Below the pieces are notes generated by a model. The model made no database searches, was not told the DNA's origin, and worked only from the letters and a program-made list of their open reading frames with translations. Positions 1 through 6,345 of a stretch of DNA of 12,434 bases are shown one piece after another. Location: NCBI GenBank assembly GCA_041844835.1, contig JBGZBU010000005.1, forward strand, positions 1 through 12,434. Reading direction: 5' to 3'. Position 1 is the first letter of the stretch. Every line of letters begins with the position of its first letter. This stretch comes from CAUUCX01 sp041844835. GTDB lineage: Bacteria; Bacillota; Clostridia; Peptostreptococcales; Anaerovoracaceae. The position numbers and the translations under genes are program-made.

Positions 1-27
1 CCGAAGAGGTTTCAGACATATGCTTAA
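1..27 (+). CDS. possible 3' end of an upstream gene (partial)
   Basis: Frame 1 is open from the window edge and ends at a TAA at 25-27, overlapping the ATG of the P-type ATPase by 8 nt, an arrangement typical of translational coupling. A second frame (frame 3) is also open and ends at a TAA at 54-56, and the ATPase frame itself is open to the edge. Only 8 to 17 codons are visible in either alternative, so neither the true frame nor the product can be decided. A small metal-binding (HMA) protein would fit the context, but nothing here proves it. Confidence 0.25.
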   Translation, partial: PKRFQTYA

Positions 28-2179
28 AAGAAGACAAAAAATTGAAATACTTTTAATAGCTGTATCCGCAATCACGCTGATTTTAGCGATGCTGCTTGCT
101 CCGAAATACAAAGCGGGAATGTTTGCGCTTTACATGATTTCTTACCTCTCTGTCGGGGGCCGCGTACTTAAATCAGCCGCGGCGGATCTCATTCGCCTGC
201 AGCCGCTCAACGAAAATTTCTTAATGACGGCAGCGACTGTCGGAGCCGCATTTTTGGGCGAATATAATGAGGCGGTTGCCGTAATGCTTTTCTACGCGGT
301 AGGCACCCTTTTTGAGGAGATCGCGGTCGAAAAATCGAGAAATTCCGTTTCCACGCTGATGGATATACGCCCCGATTATGCGGTTCGCTACGCAAAAGAC
401 AGCGAGGGGAATATCCTTGAAGAGCGAGTGGATCCGCAAACCGTCGCTTTGGGAGAAACCGTAATCATTCGGCCGGGAGAGTTGATCCCGTTGGACGGCA
501 CGATCATAGAAGGCAGCACATCGCTGGACATGTCTCCTCTCACGGGAGAATCCCTTCCCGTTGATCTTGGGGCGGGTGACGTGGTAATCAGCGGTTCGGT
601 CAATATAAGCGGCGTAATAGTGGTGCAAACGACTTCCATTTTTGAGGAATCAACCGTCTCAAAAATTCTGGATCTCGTTGAAAATGCCTCGGCACGCAAG
701 GGAAAAATAGAACGATTTATTACCCGTTTTGCGCGAATATATACCCCTATCGTCGTGGCGGCAGCCGCAATTATCGCCCTGCTGCCGCCCCTAATCCTCG
801 CGAACGCTCATTTTGGCGATTGGGTTTATCGCGCACTTATTTTTCTCGTAGTCTCCTGCCCTTGCGCACTGGTGATTTCCGTACCGCTCAGTTTCTTTGC
901 AGGGATCGGGAAGGCTTCCGCTTTGGGGATTTTGATAAAGGGCGGCAATTACATGGAAGTCCTCGCGCAGGCGGATACTGTCGTTTTTGACAAGACCGGA
1001 ACTCTCACACTGGGGCGCTTCACCGTTACCGATATCGTTCTTGCAAATGACGGGCGGGCAAATTCAATTGCGCCGGACACAAGCGCACTGATAAGAATAC
1101 TTGCTGCCGTGGAGCAATACTCCAATCACCCGCTAGCGGTTGCAATAAGGGAAAAATATGCAGCCATGGCGGCGCAAGACGGCGAAAACGAGCCCCTTTC
1201 CGCTCGCAACGATACGAACGATATGAATATGATAAATAGCGATATAAATGCGCTGAACATATCAAATGTGGAAGAAATCGCGGGGTTCGGGTTACGCGCG
1301 AAGATGGAAATCGTTTCCCGCAGCGGGAGTACGGAGATGTTTAGGGTTATCGCGGGGAATTCCCGCTTAATGCAGGAACATTCCGTGGAAATTTCAAATG
1401 CAAATTTGAGCATTTTTGAGTCGCACACCGAGACTTTCGTGCATCTTGCGGTGGCCCCTGAAAAGGCTATGGCCGAAGATTTTGCAAGCAAAGACTTTGA
1501 AATCGGAGATCTTACAAGCGAGGATATTGCGATCGGTGATGCTGCAAATGCGGAGGGCGAGCAAGATGGCGGATATTTCTACCTGGGGAGCGCGGCTCTC
1601 GCAGATGACATAAAACCGGACGCAAAAGCTGCGATTGCCGCGCTTTATGACGGCGGGGTCCGAAGAACTGTAATGCTTACGGGTGACAGACAGGCTATCG
1701 CTTGCAAAATAGCGGATTCATTGGACATCGGAAGTTGCGCGGCGGAATTGCTGCCCGCCGACAAAGTTGCTCACATCGAAAACTTGATAGTCGCACGCAC
1801 AAAAGAGGCGGAAAAAGATTCAAAGGGTTCGCTCGCCTTTGTCGGCGACGGAATTAACGACGCCCCCGCCCTTGCGATCGCAGACATAGGTATAGCAATG
1901 GGCGGAGCGGGCAGCGATGCCGCTATCGAAGCTGCGGACATCGTGATCATGAATGATGAGCTCATGAAAATTCCCGTTGCGAAGCGCCTTGCACTGAAAA
2001 CGGTGCGCACCGCGCGGCAGAACGTAGTTTTTGCACTCTCCGTAAAATTTATAGTTTTGATTCTTGCAGCCGCAGGTCATGCCAGCATGTGGCTGGCCAT
2101 ATTCGCCGACGTGGGCGTGGCGGTACTTGCCATTCTAAATTCCATGCGCCTGCTCCTGCTCAAGATCAAAGCCCGCTGA
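20..2179 (+). CDS. P1B-type heavy-metal efflux ATPase (Zn/Cd/Pb class)
   Basis: An inner-membrane pump that couples ATP hydrolysis to export of soft divalent cations. Family signatures are all seen: TGES of the actuator domain at 175-178, the metal-site CPC in a membrane helix at 280-282, DKTGT with phosphorylated Asp324, SNHP with His370, and GDGINDAP at 609-616. Lys676 in TM7 and Asp697 (ADVG) in TM8 match the residues that define the ZntA/CadA P1B-2 subgroup, so Zn2+, Cd2+ or Pb2+ is the likely substrate rather than Cu+. The start at 20 has AGAGG at 5-9 and gives a basic N-terminus followed by a membrane helix; there is no N-terminal HMA/CxxC domain from this start, but the frame stays open to the window edge, so a longer protein is possible. 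The N-domain carries two unusual inserts (about 379-415 and 482-519), the second with a tandem 10-residue repeat. No regulator gene is visible beside it. Confidence 0.93.
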   Translation: MLKRRQKIEILLIAVSAITLILAMLLAPKYKAGMFALYMISYLSVGGRVLKSAAADLIRLQPLNENFLMTAATVGAAFLGEYNEAVAVMLFYAVGTLFEEIAVEKSRNSVSTLMDIRPDYAVRYAKDSEGNILEERVDPQTVALGETVIIRPGELIPLDGTIIEGSTSLDMSPLTGESLPVDLGAGDVVISGSVNISGVIVVQTTSIFEESTVSKILDLVENASARKGKIERFITRFARIYTPIVVAAAAIIALLPPLILANAHFGDWVYRALIFLVVSCPCALVISVPLSFFAGIGKASALGILIKGGNYMEVLAQADTVVFDKTGTLTLGRFTVTDIVLANDGRANSIAPDTSALIRILAAVEQYSNHPLAVAIREKYAAMAAQDGENEPLSARNDTNDMNMINSDINALNISNVEEIAGFGLRAKMEIVSRSGSTEMFRVIAGNSRLMQEHSVEISNANLSIFESHTETFVHLAVAPEKAMAEDFASKDFEIGDLTSEDIAIGDAANAEGEQDGGYFYLGSAALADDIKPDAKAAIAALYDGGVRRTVMLTGDRQAIACKIADSLDIGSCAAELLPADKVAHIENLIVARTKEAEKDSKGSLAFVGDGINDAPALAIADIGIAMGGAGSDAAIEAADIVIMNDELMKIPVAKRLALKTVRTARQNVVFALSVKFIVLILAAAGHASMWLAIFADVGVAVLAILNSMRLLLLKIKAR

Positions 2180-2295
2180 TTCCCTCGCCCTCGTCCGCAT
2201 GGAAATTCCCGCAAACTGCAAACGCAAATCTCTTAAAGACAGGTTTAAAACTTCAGAAGTCACAATGAAGTTATCACCGGGCGAATGGAAAATTC

Positions 2296-2323
2296 TTGAC
2301 AAAAGCTCAAAAGTATATAAAAT
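2296..2323 (+). promoter_or_regulatory. probable main promoter of the fab operon
   Basis: A perfect -35 box TTGACA (2296-2301) is followed after 16 bp by TAAAAT (2318-2323), five of six matches to the -10 consensus. The expected transcript start is near 2330, giving a leader of about 140 nt before acpP. Other AT hexamers nearby (for example TATAAA at 2316-2321, 14-bp spacing) could serve as the -10, so the exact start is uncertain. Confidence 0.6.
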
Positions 2324-2368
2324 AAATATATAAAAATATTTATATAAGTTTTTTTATATAAATATTTT
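2314..2368. repeat. AT-only palindrome array, candidate operator or 5' hairpin
   Basis: A perfect 15-bp inverted repeat lies at 2333-2347 and 2354-2368 with a 6-nt spacer. Its arms contain the 8-bp palindrome TTATATAA (2340-2347 and 2354-2361). The half-site TATATAAA also occurs at 2314, 2327 and 2355 and its complement at 2339 and 2353, so palindromes overlap. The block runs from the -10 box across the predicted transcript start, a usual place for a repressor operator. The MarR-type protein encoded at the operon end is the obvious candidate ligand, but that is inference; the sequence is not the published streptococcal FabT box as I remember it. Confidence 0.45.
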
Positions 2369-2468
2369 GTTGTTGTTTGCAGTTATTTTTTTTTGTTTTT
2401 GAGCAGCACGACAACTGTCGCGATGTTTTTTCGGATAGCTGCATGCCGCTCGCTTATGGAGGATTATT

Positions 2469-2693
2469 ATGTTTGAAAAAGTAAGAGATATTATGGTTGA
2501 GAATTTGGGTCTTGCACCGGAAGATATAAGCCTGACGTCGCAGTTGCAGGATGATTTGGATATAGATTCCCTGGATGCGGTTGAACTTGCTCTCGAAATT
2601 GAGCAGGCGCTGGATATCAAAATTCCGGATGAAGAGTTGGACAAGATGACAACCGTTGAGGATATCGTCGTATATCTGGAAGCCAGATGTTAA
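2469..2693 (+). CDS. acpP: acyl carrier protein
   Basis: Small acidic cytosolic carrier of growing acyl chains, 74 residues, normal for the family. The 4'-phosphopantetheine attachment site is Ser34 in the DIDSLDAVEL motif, followed by the acidic recognition helix. A strong GGAGG (2458-2462) lies 6 nt before the ATG. It is the first gene of the fatty acid synthesis operon, 25 nt before fabH. The protein ends in an unpaired Cys (LEARC), which is unusual for an ACP but has no clear meaning. Confidence 0.97.
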   Translation: MFEKVRDIMVENLGLAPEDISLTSQLQDDLDIDSLDAVELALEIEQALDIKIPDEELDKMTTVEDIVVYLEARC

Positions 2694-2705
2694 CGAATGT
2701 AAATA

Positions 2706-2711
2706 AGGGGG
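2706..2711 (+). promoter_or_regulatory. ribosome binding site that places the fabH start at a TTG
   Basis: AGGGGG ends 7 nt before the TTG at 2719. The only nearby ATG (2714) is 2 nt from the G-run and runs straight into a stop (ATG TTT TGA) in another frame, so it cannot start fabH. Confidence 0.6.
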
Positions 2712-2718
2712 TAATGTT

Positions 2719-3624
2719 TTGAGTTTGAAGCTACTGCGAGTGTGCACTTTTAAGCCGGATAATTGCATTTCAAACGAATATTTTAAGGAGAGAATGCAAA
2801 TCGACAGCGACTGGATAGTAAAGCGCTCGGGCATAAAAACCAGATTTCATTCCGATATCCCCGCGTCTGAGATGGCACTGACGGTCGGGCGAAAGCTGGA
2901 TTTATCGCGTGATGAAATCGAAAAAATCAGACTCGTTATCGCAAGCACTGTCACACCCGATATCAGAATTCCGAGTTTTTCAGCTCTGCTGCAGAAAGAA
3001 TTGCAGTTAAGCGAAGATTGTTTTTGCGTAGATATAAATACGGCATGCAGCGGGCATGTGTCCGCGGTGATTCTCGCAGAGCGCATACTTCGGAACGGAG
3101 ATAACGCACTTGTTGTTTCTTCCGAGCGTTTGTCCGAGATAATCAACTGGGAGGACAAGAAAAGCTGCGTTCTTTTCGGAGACGCCGCTGCTGCCGTTTT
3201 GTACCGGAAAAGCGACGGGAATTTCCACAGCATAGCCAGAACGTACGGCAATAACGAGGATCTGTTTCTTGAAAAAAACGGCGTATTGCATATGGATGGC
3301 AGGAATGTCTTTCGTTTTGCGCTGGACAAGGTGCCTCGGGCTGTAAACGCAATGTTTGAATCCGCTGATATTTCCCTGGATGATATAGATCATGTGATTT
3401 TTCACCAGGCAAATATTCGCATCATTCAGACCGTGGCGGATACACTCGGAGTTTTAGGCAAAGTCAGCACAAATATTGAAAATTACGGAAATACGTCGTC
3501 GGCAAGCGTTCCGCTGCTGATGTCGGAGATGCTTGCGGACGGCAAAATAAAGACCGGACAGAAACTGCTGCTGATAGGATTCGGCGGCGGACTTTCCATA
3601 TCCGCAGCGGTGATAGAAAGTTGA
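2719..3624 (+). CDS. fabH: beta-ketoacyl-ACP synthase III
   Basis: Starts fatty acid synthesis by condensing an acyl-CoA primer with malonyl-ACP. The KAS III triad is present: Cys110 in NTACSGH, His229 in FHQANIR and Asn258 in YGNTSSAS, with the C-terminal GFGGG. The N-terminal region with SDWIVKRSGI corresponds to the family DEWI.xRTGI motif, which requires a start upstream of the first in-frame ATG; the only candidate is the TTG at 2719. At 301 residues it is a little shorter than the usual 315-330, and the first strand lacks the common GxGxYLP motif, so the extreme N-terminus is divergent. It sits between acpP and fabK. Primer preference (acetyl or branched) cannot be read from the sequence. 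Confidence 0.93.
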   Translation: MSLKLLRVCTFKPDNCISNEYFKERMQIDSDWIVKRSGIKTRFHSDIPASEMALTVGRKLDLSRDEIEKIRLVIASTVTPDIRIPSFSALLQKELQLSEDCFCVDINTACSGHVSAVILAERILRNGDNALVVSSERLSEIINWEDKKSCVLFGDAAAAVLYRKSDGNFHSIARTYGNNEDLFLEKNGVLHMDGRNVFRFALDKVPRAVNAMFESADISLDDIDHVIFHQANIRIIQTVADTLGVLGKVSTNIENYGNTSSASVPLLMSEMLADGKIKTGQKLLLIGFGGGLSISAAVIES

Positions 3625-3657
3625 TACGCCGGGGAAATTATGCCGGGAAAAGGGGAA

Positions 3658-3664
3658 AAAGGTG
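3658..3664 (+). promoter_or_regulatory. ribosome binding site supporting the fabK start at 3670
   Basis: AAAGGTG lies 5 nt before the ATG at 3670. An in-frame ATG at 3640 would add ten Lys/Gly/Glu-rich residues not expected in the family; the homologous N-terminus begins just before ELLGIKYPI. Confidence 0.6.
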
Positions 3665-3669
3665 AACTT

Positions 3670-4590
3670 ATGTATTTAAACGAACTGCTTGGAATAAAGT
3701 ATCCGATAATTCAGGGCGGCATGGCACATATTGCAAGAGGTGCATTTGCTGCGGCCGTATCAAACGCAGGGGGATTGGGTCTGATCGGCTTGGGCGGCAG
3801 CACGCCGGACGAGTTCAGGGAACAGATACGAATCTGCAAGAAAAACACCGACAAGCCTTTCGGAGTTAATCTGCTGCTTTTGCACAGCGATATTGATTCG
3901 ATTGTCGATGTGGTGATTGAAGAGGACGTAAAGGTAGTAACGACGGGTGCGGGGAATCCCGGTCCGTTTATGGACAGGCTGCTCGGAAACGACGTGAAAG
4001 TCATTCCGGTAGTCGCGGATCCGGCTCTTGCGATCAGGATGGAAGAAGAAGGCGCCCATGCCGTAATTGCGGAGGGCTGCGAAGCGGGCGGTCACATCGG
4101 AAATTTGACTACAATGGCATTGCTGCCGCAGGTATGTGAAAGCGTGAAAATCCCCGTTATCGCGGCGGGAGGAATCGCGACCGGCAGGCAGCTGCTTGCC
4201 GCGGAAATTCTCGGGGCTTGCGGCGTACAGATGGGTACGGCGCTGCTTACTACCGATGAATGCCCCGTTCACGATGCTTATAAGGAAAAAATCATAAGTT
4301 CAAAATCGTCACGAGTGGTGGTCATCGGCAGAATAAACGGTTATCAGACGCAGATGATCAAAAACAGCATGACAAGAGAGTATGTCCGCCTCGAAAAAGA
4401 GGGCCGCGGCATAGACGAGCTGGAGGCGCTGACGTTGGGGGCGCTCAAGAGAGCCGTTGACGAAGGGGACGTGACAAGCGGCTCGGTGATGGCGGGGCAA
4501 GTCGTAGGGCAGGTTAAAGAACGGATGCCGGTCGGCGTTCTGTTTGAAAAACTTATGACCGAATACAAAGCCCTTAAGGAGGCATTATGA
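3670..4590 (+). CDS. fabK: FMN-dependent enoyl-ACP reductase II
   Basis: Reduces trans-2-enoyl-ACP to acyl-ACP, the last step of each elongation cycle, using NAD(P)H and FMN. The protein is an FMN-binding TIM barrel of the 2-nitropropane dioxygenase type: YPIIQGGMAHIA at the N-terminus, TTGAGNP after the third strand, AEGCEAGGHIG with the conserved His142, IPVIAAGGI, and VQMGTALL at the phosphate site, then GSVMAGQ near the C-terminus. It closely follows streptococcal FabK in order and spacing of motifs; length 306 is normal. It is unrelated to the short-chain reductase FabI, and FabK enzymes are known to be refractory to triclosan. No other enoyl reductase is in the operon. Its stop overlaps the fabD start (ATGA), suggesting coupled translation. 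Confidence 0.95.
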   Translation: MYLNELLGIKYPIIQGGMAHIARGAFAAAVSNAGGLGLIGLGGSTPDEFREQIRICKKNTDKPFGVNLLLLHSDIDSIVDVVIEEDVKVVTTGAGNPGPFMDRLLGNDVKVIPVVADPALAIRMEEEGAHAVIAEGCEAGGHIGNLTTMALLPQVCESVKIPVIAAGGIATGRQLLAAEILGACGVQMGTALLTTDECPVHDAYKEKIISSKSSRVVVIGRINGYQTQMIKNSMTREYVRLEKEGRGIDELEALTLGALKRAVDEGDVTSGSVMAGQVVGQVKERMPVGVLFEKLMTEYKALKEAL

Positions 4591-5507
4591 AAACGGCATT
4601 TATTTATTCCGGGCAAGGTGCGCAGGTCGTCGGTATGGGAGCGGATTTTTACGAGAATGAACCCGCCGTGAAATCATTTTACGATGAAATGAATGAATTG
4701 ACCGACATAAAAAAATATTCATTCGGCTCCACGCTTGAGGAAATCTCGAAAACCGCTATAACGCAAATGGTGCTGGTGACTTATCACATCGCGGTTACAA
4801 AACTGCTGCAAAACGCGGGGATCAGCCCACAGGCGACGATAGGTCTCAGTATCGGGGAATATTCGTCTCTTTACGCGGCGGGTGTGCTCGATGCGAAAGA
4901 CGCCGTGAAAATTGCGATCAGGCGCGGTGAATTGATGGGAAATATATGCGGTGATACCGCGATGTATGCCGTGCTCAAGTCCGATGAAAGCGAAATCGCG
5001 GATGTTCTTGCACGTGTAAATGCGGGAAAAAGCCCGAGCGAGATGGTATATATCGCGAATTATAACTGCCCCGGACAGATCGTCATATCGGGAGACCGCG
5101 CCGCATGTGAAGAAGCGGCGGGGATTTTTGAGGAGATCGGACGCAGGACGTCCAGACTGAATGTGTCCGGTGCGTTTCACACTCCTTTCATGCACCCTGC
5201 CGGGGAGCAGCTCGGGGAGTTTTTGCGAGGTATAGAATTTAAGCAGAAAAAAATACCGGTATACACTAATTTGACCGGTCGGGATGAGGAGATCACCGAA
5301 GAAATGATGGTCGCGCAGCTGCAATCGCCCGTCAGGTTTGAGCAGGCCGCACTGAGCATGCTCGGCGACGGTGTCGATATCATAGTTGAGATAGGTTACA
5401 ACAACACCATCAAAAATCTGATGAAACGAATCGACAAAAGCGCGCAAGTGCTGTCCATATCGAATTATGAGAGTTATGCCGCAGCGCTCGAAATTTTGCG
5501 TGCATAA
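4587..5507 (+). CDS. fabD: malonyl-CoA:ACP transacylase
   Basis: Moves malonyl from CoA to AcpP. Seen motifs are the N-terminal YSGQGAQ, the nucleophile Ser88 in GLSIGEYSSL (Leu replaces the first His of the usual GHSLGE), the malonate-binding Arg113 in IRRGELMG, and the catalytic His198 in VSGAFHTPFM. AAGGAGG (4576-4582) is 4 nt before the ATG, inside the end of fabK, and the ATG overlaps the fabK stop. The C-terminal element usually read as E-x-G-P-G-K is E-I-G-Y-N-N here (268-273), a departure in a loop that is normally conserved. At 306 residues it is full length. A gap of 103 nt separates it from fabG, the largest in the operon. Confidence 0.94.
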   Translation: MKTAFIYSGQGAQVVGMGADFYENEPAVKSFYDEMNELTDIKKYSFGSTLEEISKTAITQMVLVTYHIAVTKLLQNAGISPQATIGLSIGEYSSLYAAGVLDAKDAVKIAIRRGELMGNICGDTAMYAVLKSDESEIADVLARVNAGKSPSEMVYIANYNCPGQIVISGDRAACEEAAGIFEEIGRRTSRLNVSGAFHTPFMHPAGEQLGEFLRGIEFKQKKIPVYTNLTGRDEEITEEMMVAQLQSPVRFEQAALSMLGDGVDIIVEIGYNNTIKNLMKRIDKSAQVLSISNYESYAAALEILRA

Positions 5508-5565
5508 GCGAATTGCCGCAGGAAGCACGGGCGCAATGTCAACATGAAACGCTAAAGGGACTTAG

Positions 5566-5606
5566 GAGATATATTGAGATATATTGAGATATATTCAGGA
5601 GATATT
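5566..5606 (+). repeat. tandem 10-bp repeat ahead of fabG
   Basis: Three perfect head-to-tail copies of GAGATATATT (5566-5595) are followed, after CAG, by a partial copy GAGATATT (5599-5606). The first copy and the partial copy are each preceded by AG, making AGGAG at 5564-5568 and 5597-5601, so the array looks like an expanded ribosome binding site region. The distal AGGAG serves fabG. The array also creates TTG triplets in changing frames. Confidence 0.85.
5597..5601 (+). promoter_or_regulatory. ribosome binding site setting the fabG start
   Basis: AGGAG lies 9 nt before the ATG at 5611. An in-frame TTG at 5584 within the repeat array would add nine residues coded by the repeats and is not supported by the family N-terminus. 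Confidence 0.65.
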
Positions 5607-5610
5607 AAAA

Positions 5611-6345
5611 ATGGAAAACAAAACGGTATTTGTAACAGGCGCCACCCGTGGTATAGGAAGAGCGATCGCTCTCGGGTTTGCCGCAAAAAAATATGACGTT
5701 ATCGTCAATTACAGAAATGAAGCAAGCGCTCTGAAGCTGAAGGAAGAGATCGAAACTCACGGAGTGCGATGTTTCCTCCTGAAAGGAGATGTATCATCGC
5801 CCGCCGATTGCGAAGCAATGTTTTCACAGATAGAGGAACAGGCCGGGCATCTTGATGTGCTCGTAAACAACGCAGGAATAACAAGAGACGCGCTCACTCT
5901 TAGAATGAGCGAAGAGGATTTCAAGGATGTAATAGATGTGAATTTGTTCGGAACGTTCAACTGCATGAAGCAGGCGTTCAAACTGATGATGCGCAAGAAG
6001 CAAGGCAGAATAATTTCGATTTCATCGATAAGCGGAATCACGGGAAACCCGGGGCAGATCAATTATTCCGCATCCAAAGCCGGCGTGATTGCCATGACAA
6101 AAACGCTTGCAAAAGAAGCGGCGGCTCGCGGCATAACGGTAAATGCCATTGCACCCGGATTCATCGAAACGGATATGACCGCTCAGCTCCCAGAAAAGGT
6201 GGCGGAGCAGATGCATGCCAGCATTCCTCTTAAACGTTTCGGGCAGGTCGAGGATATCGCAAACGCGGCGCTTTTCCTTGCTTCCGAGGACGCGGGATAT
6301 ATAACCGGACAGGTGATTGTTGTTGATGGAGGACTTAGCATATGA
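5611..6345 (+). CDS. fabG: 3-oxoacyl-ACP reductase
   Basis: NADPH-dependent reduction of 3-oxoacyl-ACP to 3-hydroxyacyl-ACP. A classical short-chain dehydrogenase of 244 residues: the nucleotide-binding TGATRGIG at 9-16, NNAG in the middle, and the catalytic set Ser139, Tyr152 and Lys156 (NYSASKAG), followed by VNAIAPGFIETDM and the C-terminal GQVIVVDGGLS. Homology to FabG is close throughout (GITRDALTLRM). I place the start at the ATG at 5611, giving MENKTVFVTGATRG. The stop overlaps the fabF start (ATGA), so the two are likely translated together. Confidence 0.96.
   Translation: MENKTVFVTGATRGIGRAIALGFAAKKYDVIVNYRNEASALKLKEEIETHGVRCFLLKGDVSSPADCEAMFSQIEEQAGHLDVLVNNAGITRDALTLRMSEEDFKDVIDVNLFGTFNCMKQAFKLMMRKKQGRIISISSISGITGNPGQINYSASKAGVIAMTKTLAKEAAARGITVNAIAPGFIETDMTAQLPEKVAEQMHASIPLKRFGQVEDIANAALFLASEDAGYITGQVIVVDGGLSI

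Larger units (their letters stand above)
2180..2468 (+). other. intergenic region before the fab operon
   Basis: No convincing gene. It contains an imperfectly spaced inverted repeat AACTTCA/TGAAGTT (2249-2255 and 2266-2272, no T-tract, so not a clear terminator), a promoter, an AT-only palindrome array, T-tracts (2386-2394, 2396-2400, 2426-2431), a small GC stem around CGACA/TGTCG (2409-2413, 2416-2420), and the acpP ribosome binding site GGAGG at 2458-2462. A 44-codon open frame at 2199-2333 has no ribosome binding site and overlaps the promoter. Confidence 0.7.

Noticed and set aside
2249..2272. Terminator of the ATPase gene
   Set aside because: AACTTCA/TGAAGTT has a 7-bp AT-rich stem, a 10-nt loop and no T-tract after it.
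2296..2468. A FapR operator before acpP
   Set aside because: No TTAGTACCT-type inverted repeat is present, and the regulator encoded in the operon is of MarR type.
4719..5528. A 269-codon open frame on the minus strand across fabD
   Set aside because: It is the antisense of a fully conserved fabD gene, shows no protein family features and has no ribosome binding site; long shadow frames are common in genes of this composition.
5566..5606. CRISPR-like or insertion-element repeat
   Set aside because: The repeat unit is 10 bp, head to tail without spacers, and no transposase or cas gene is near.
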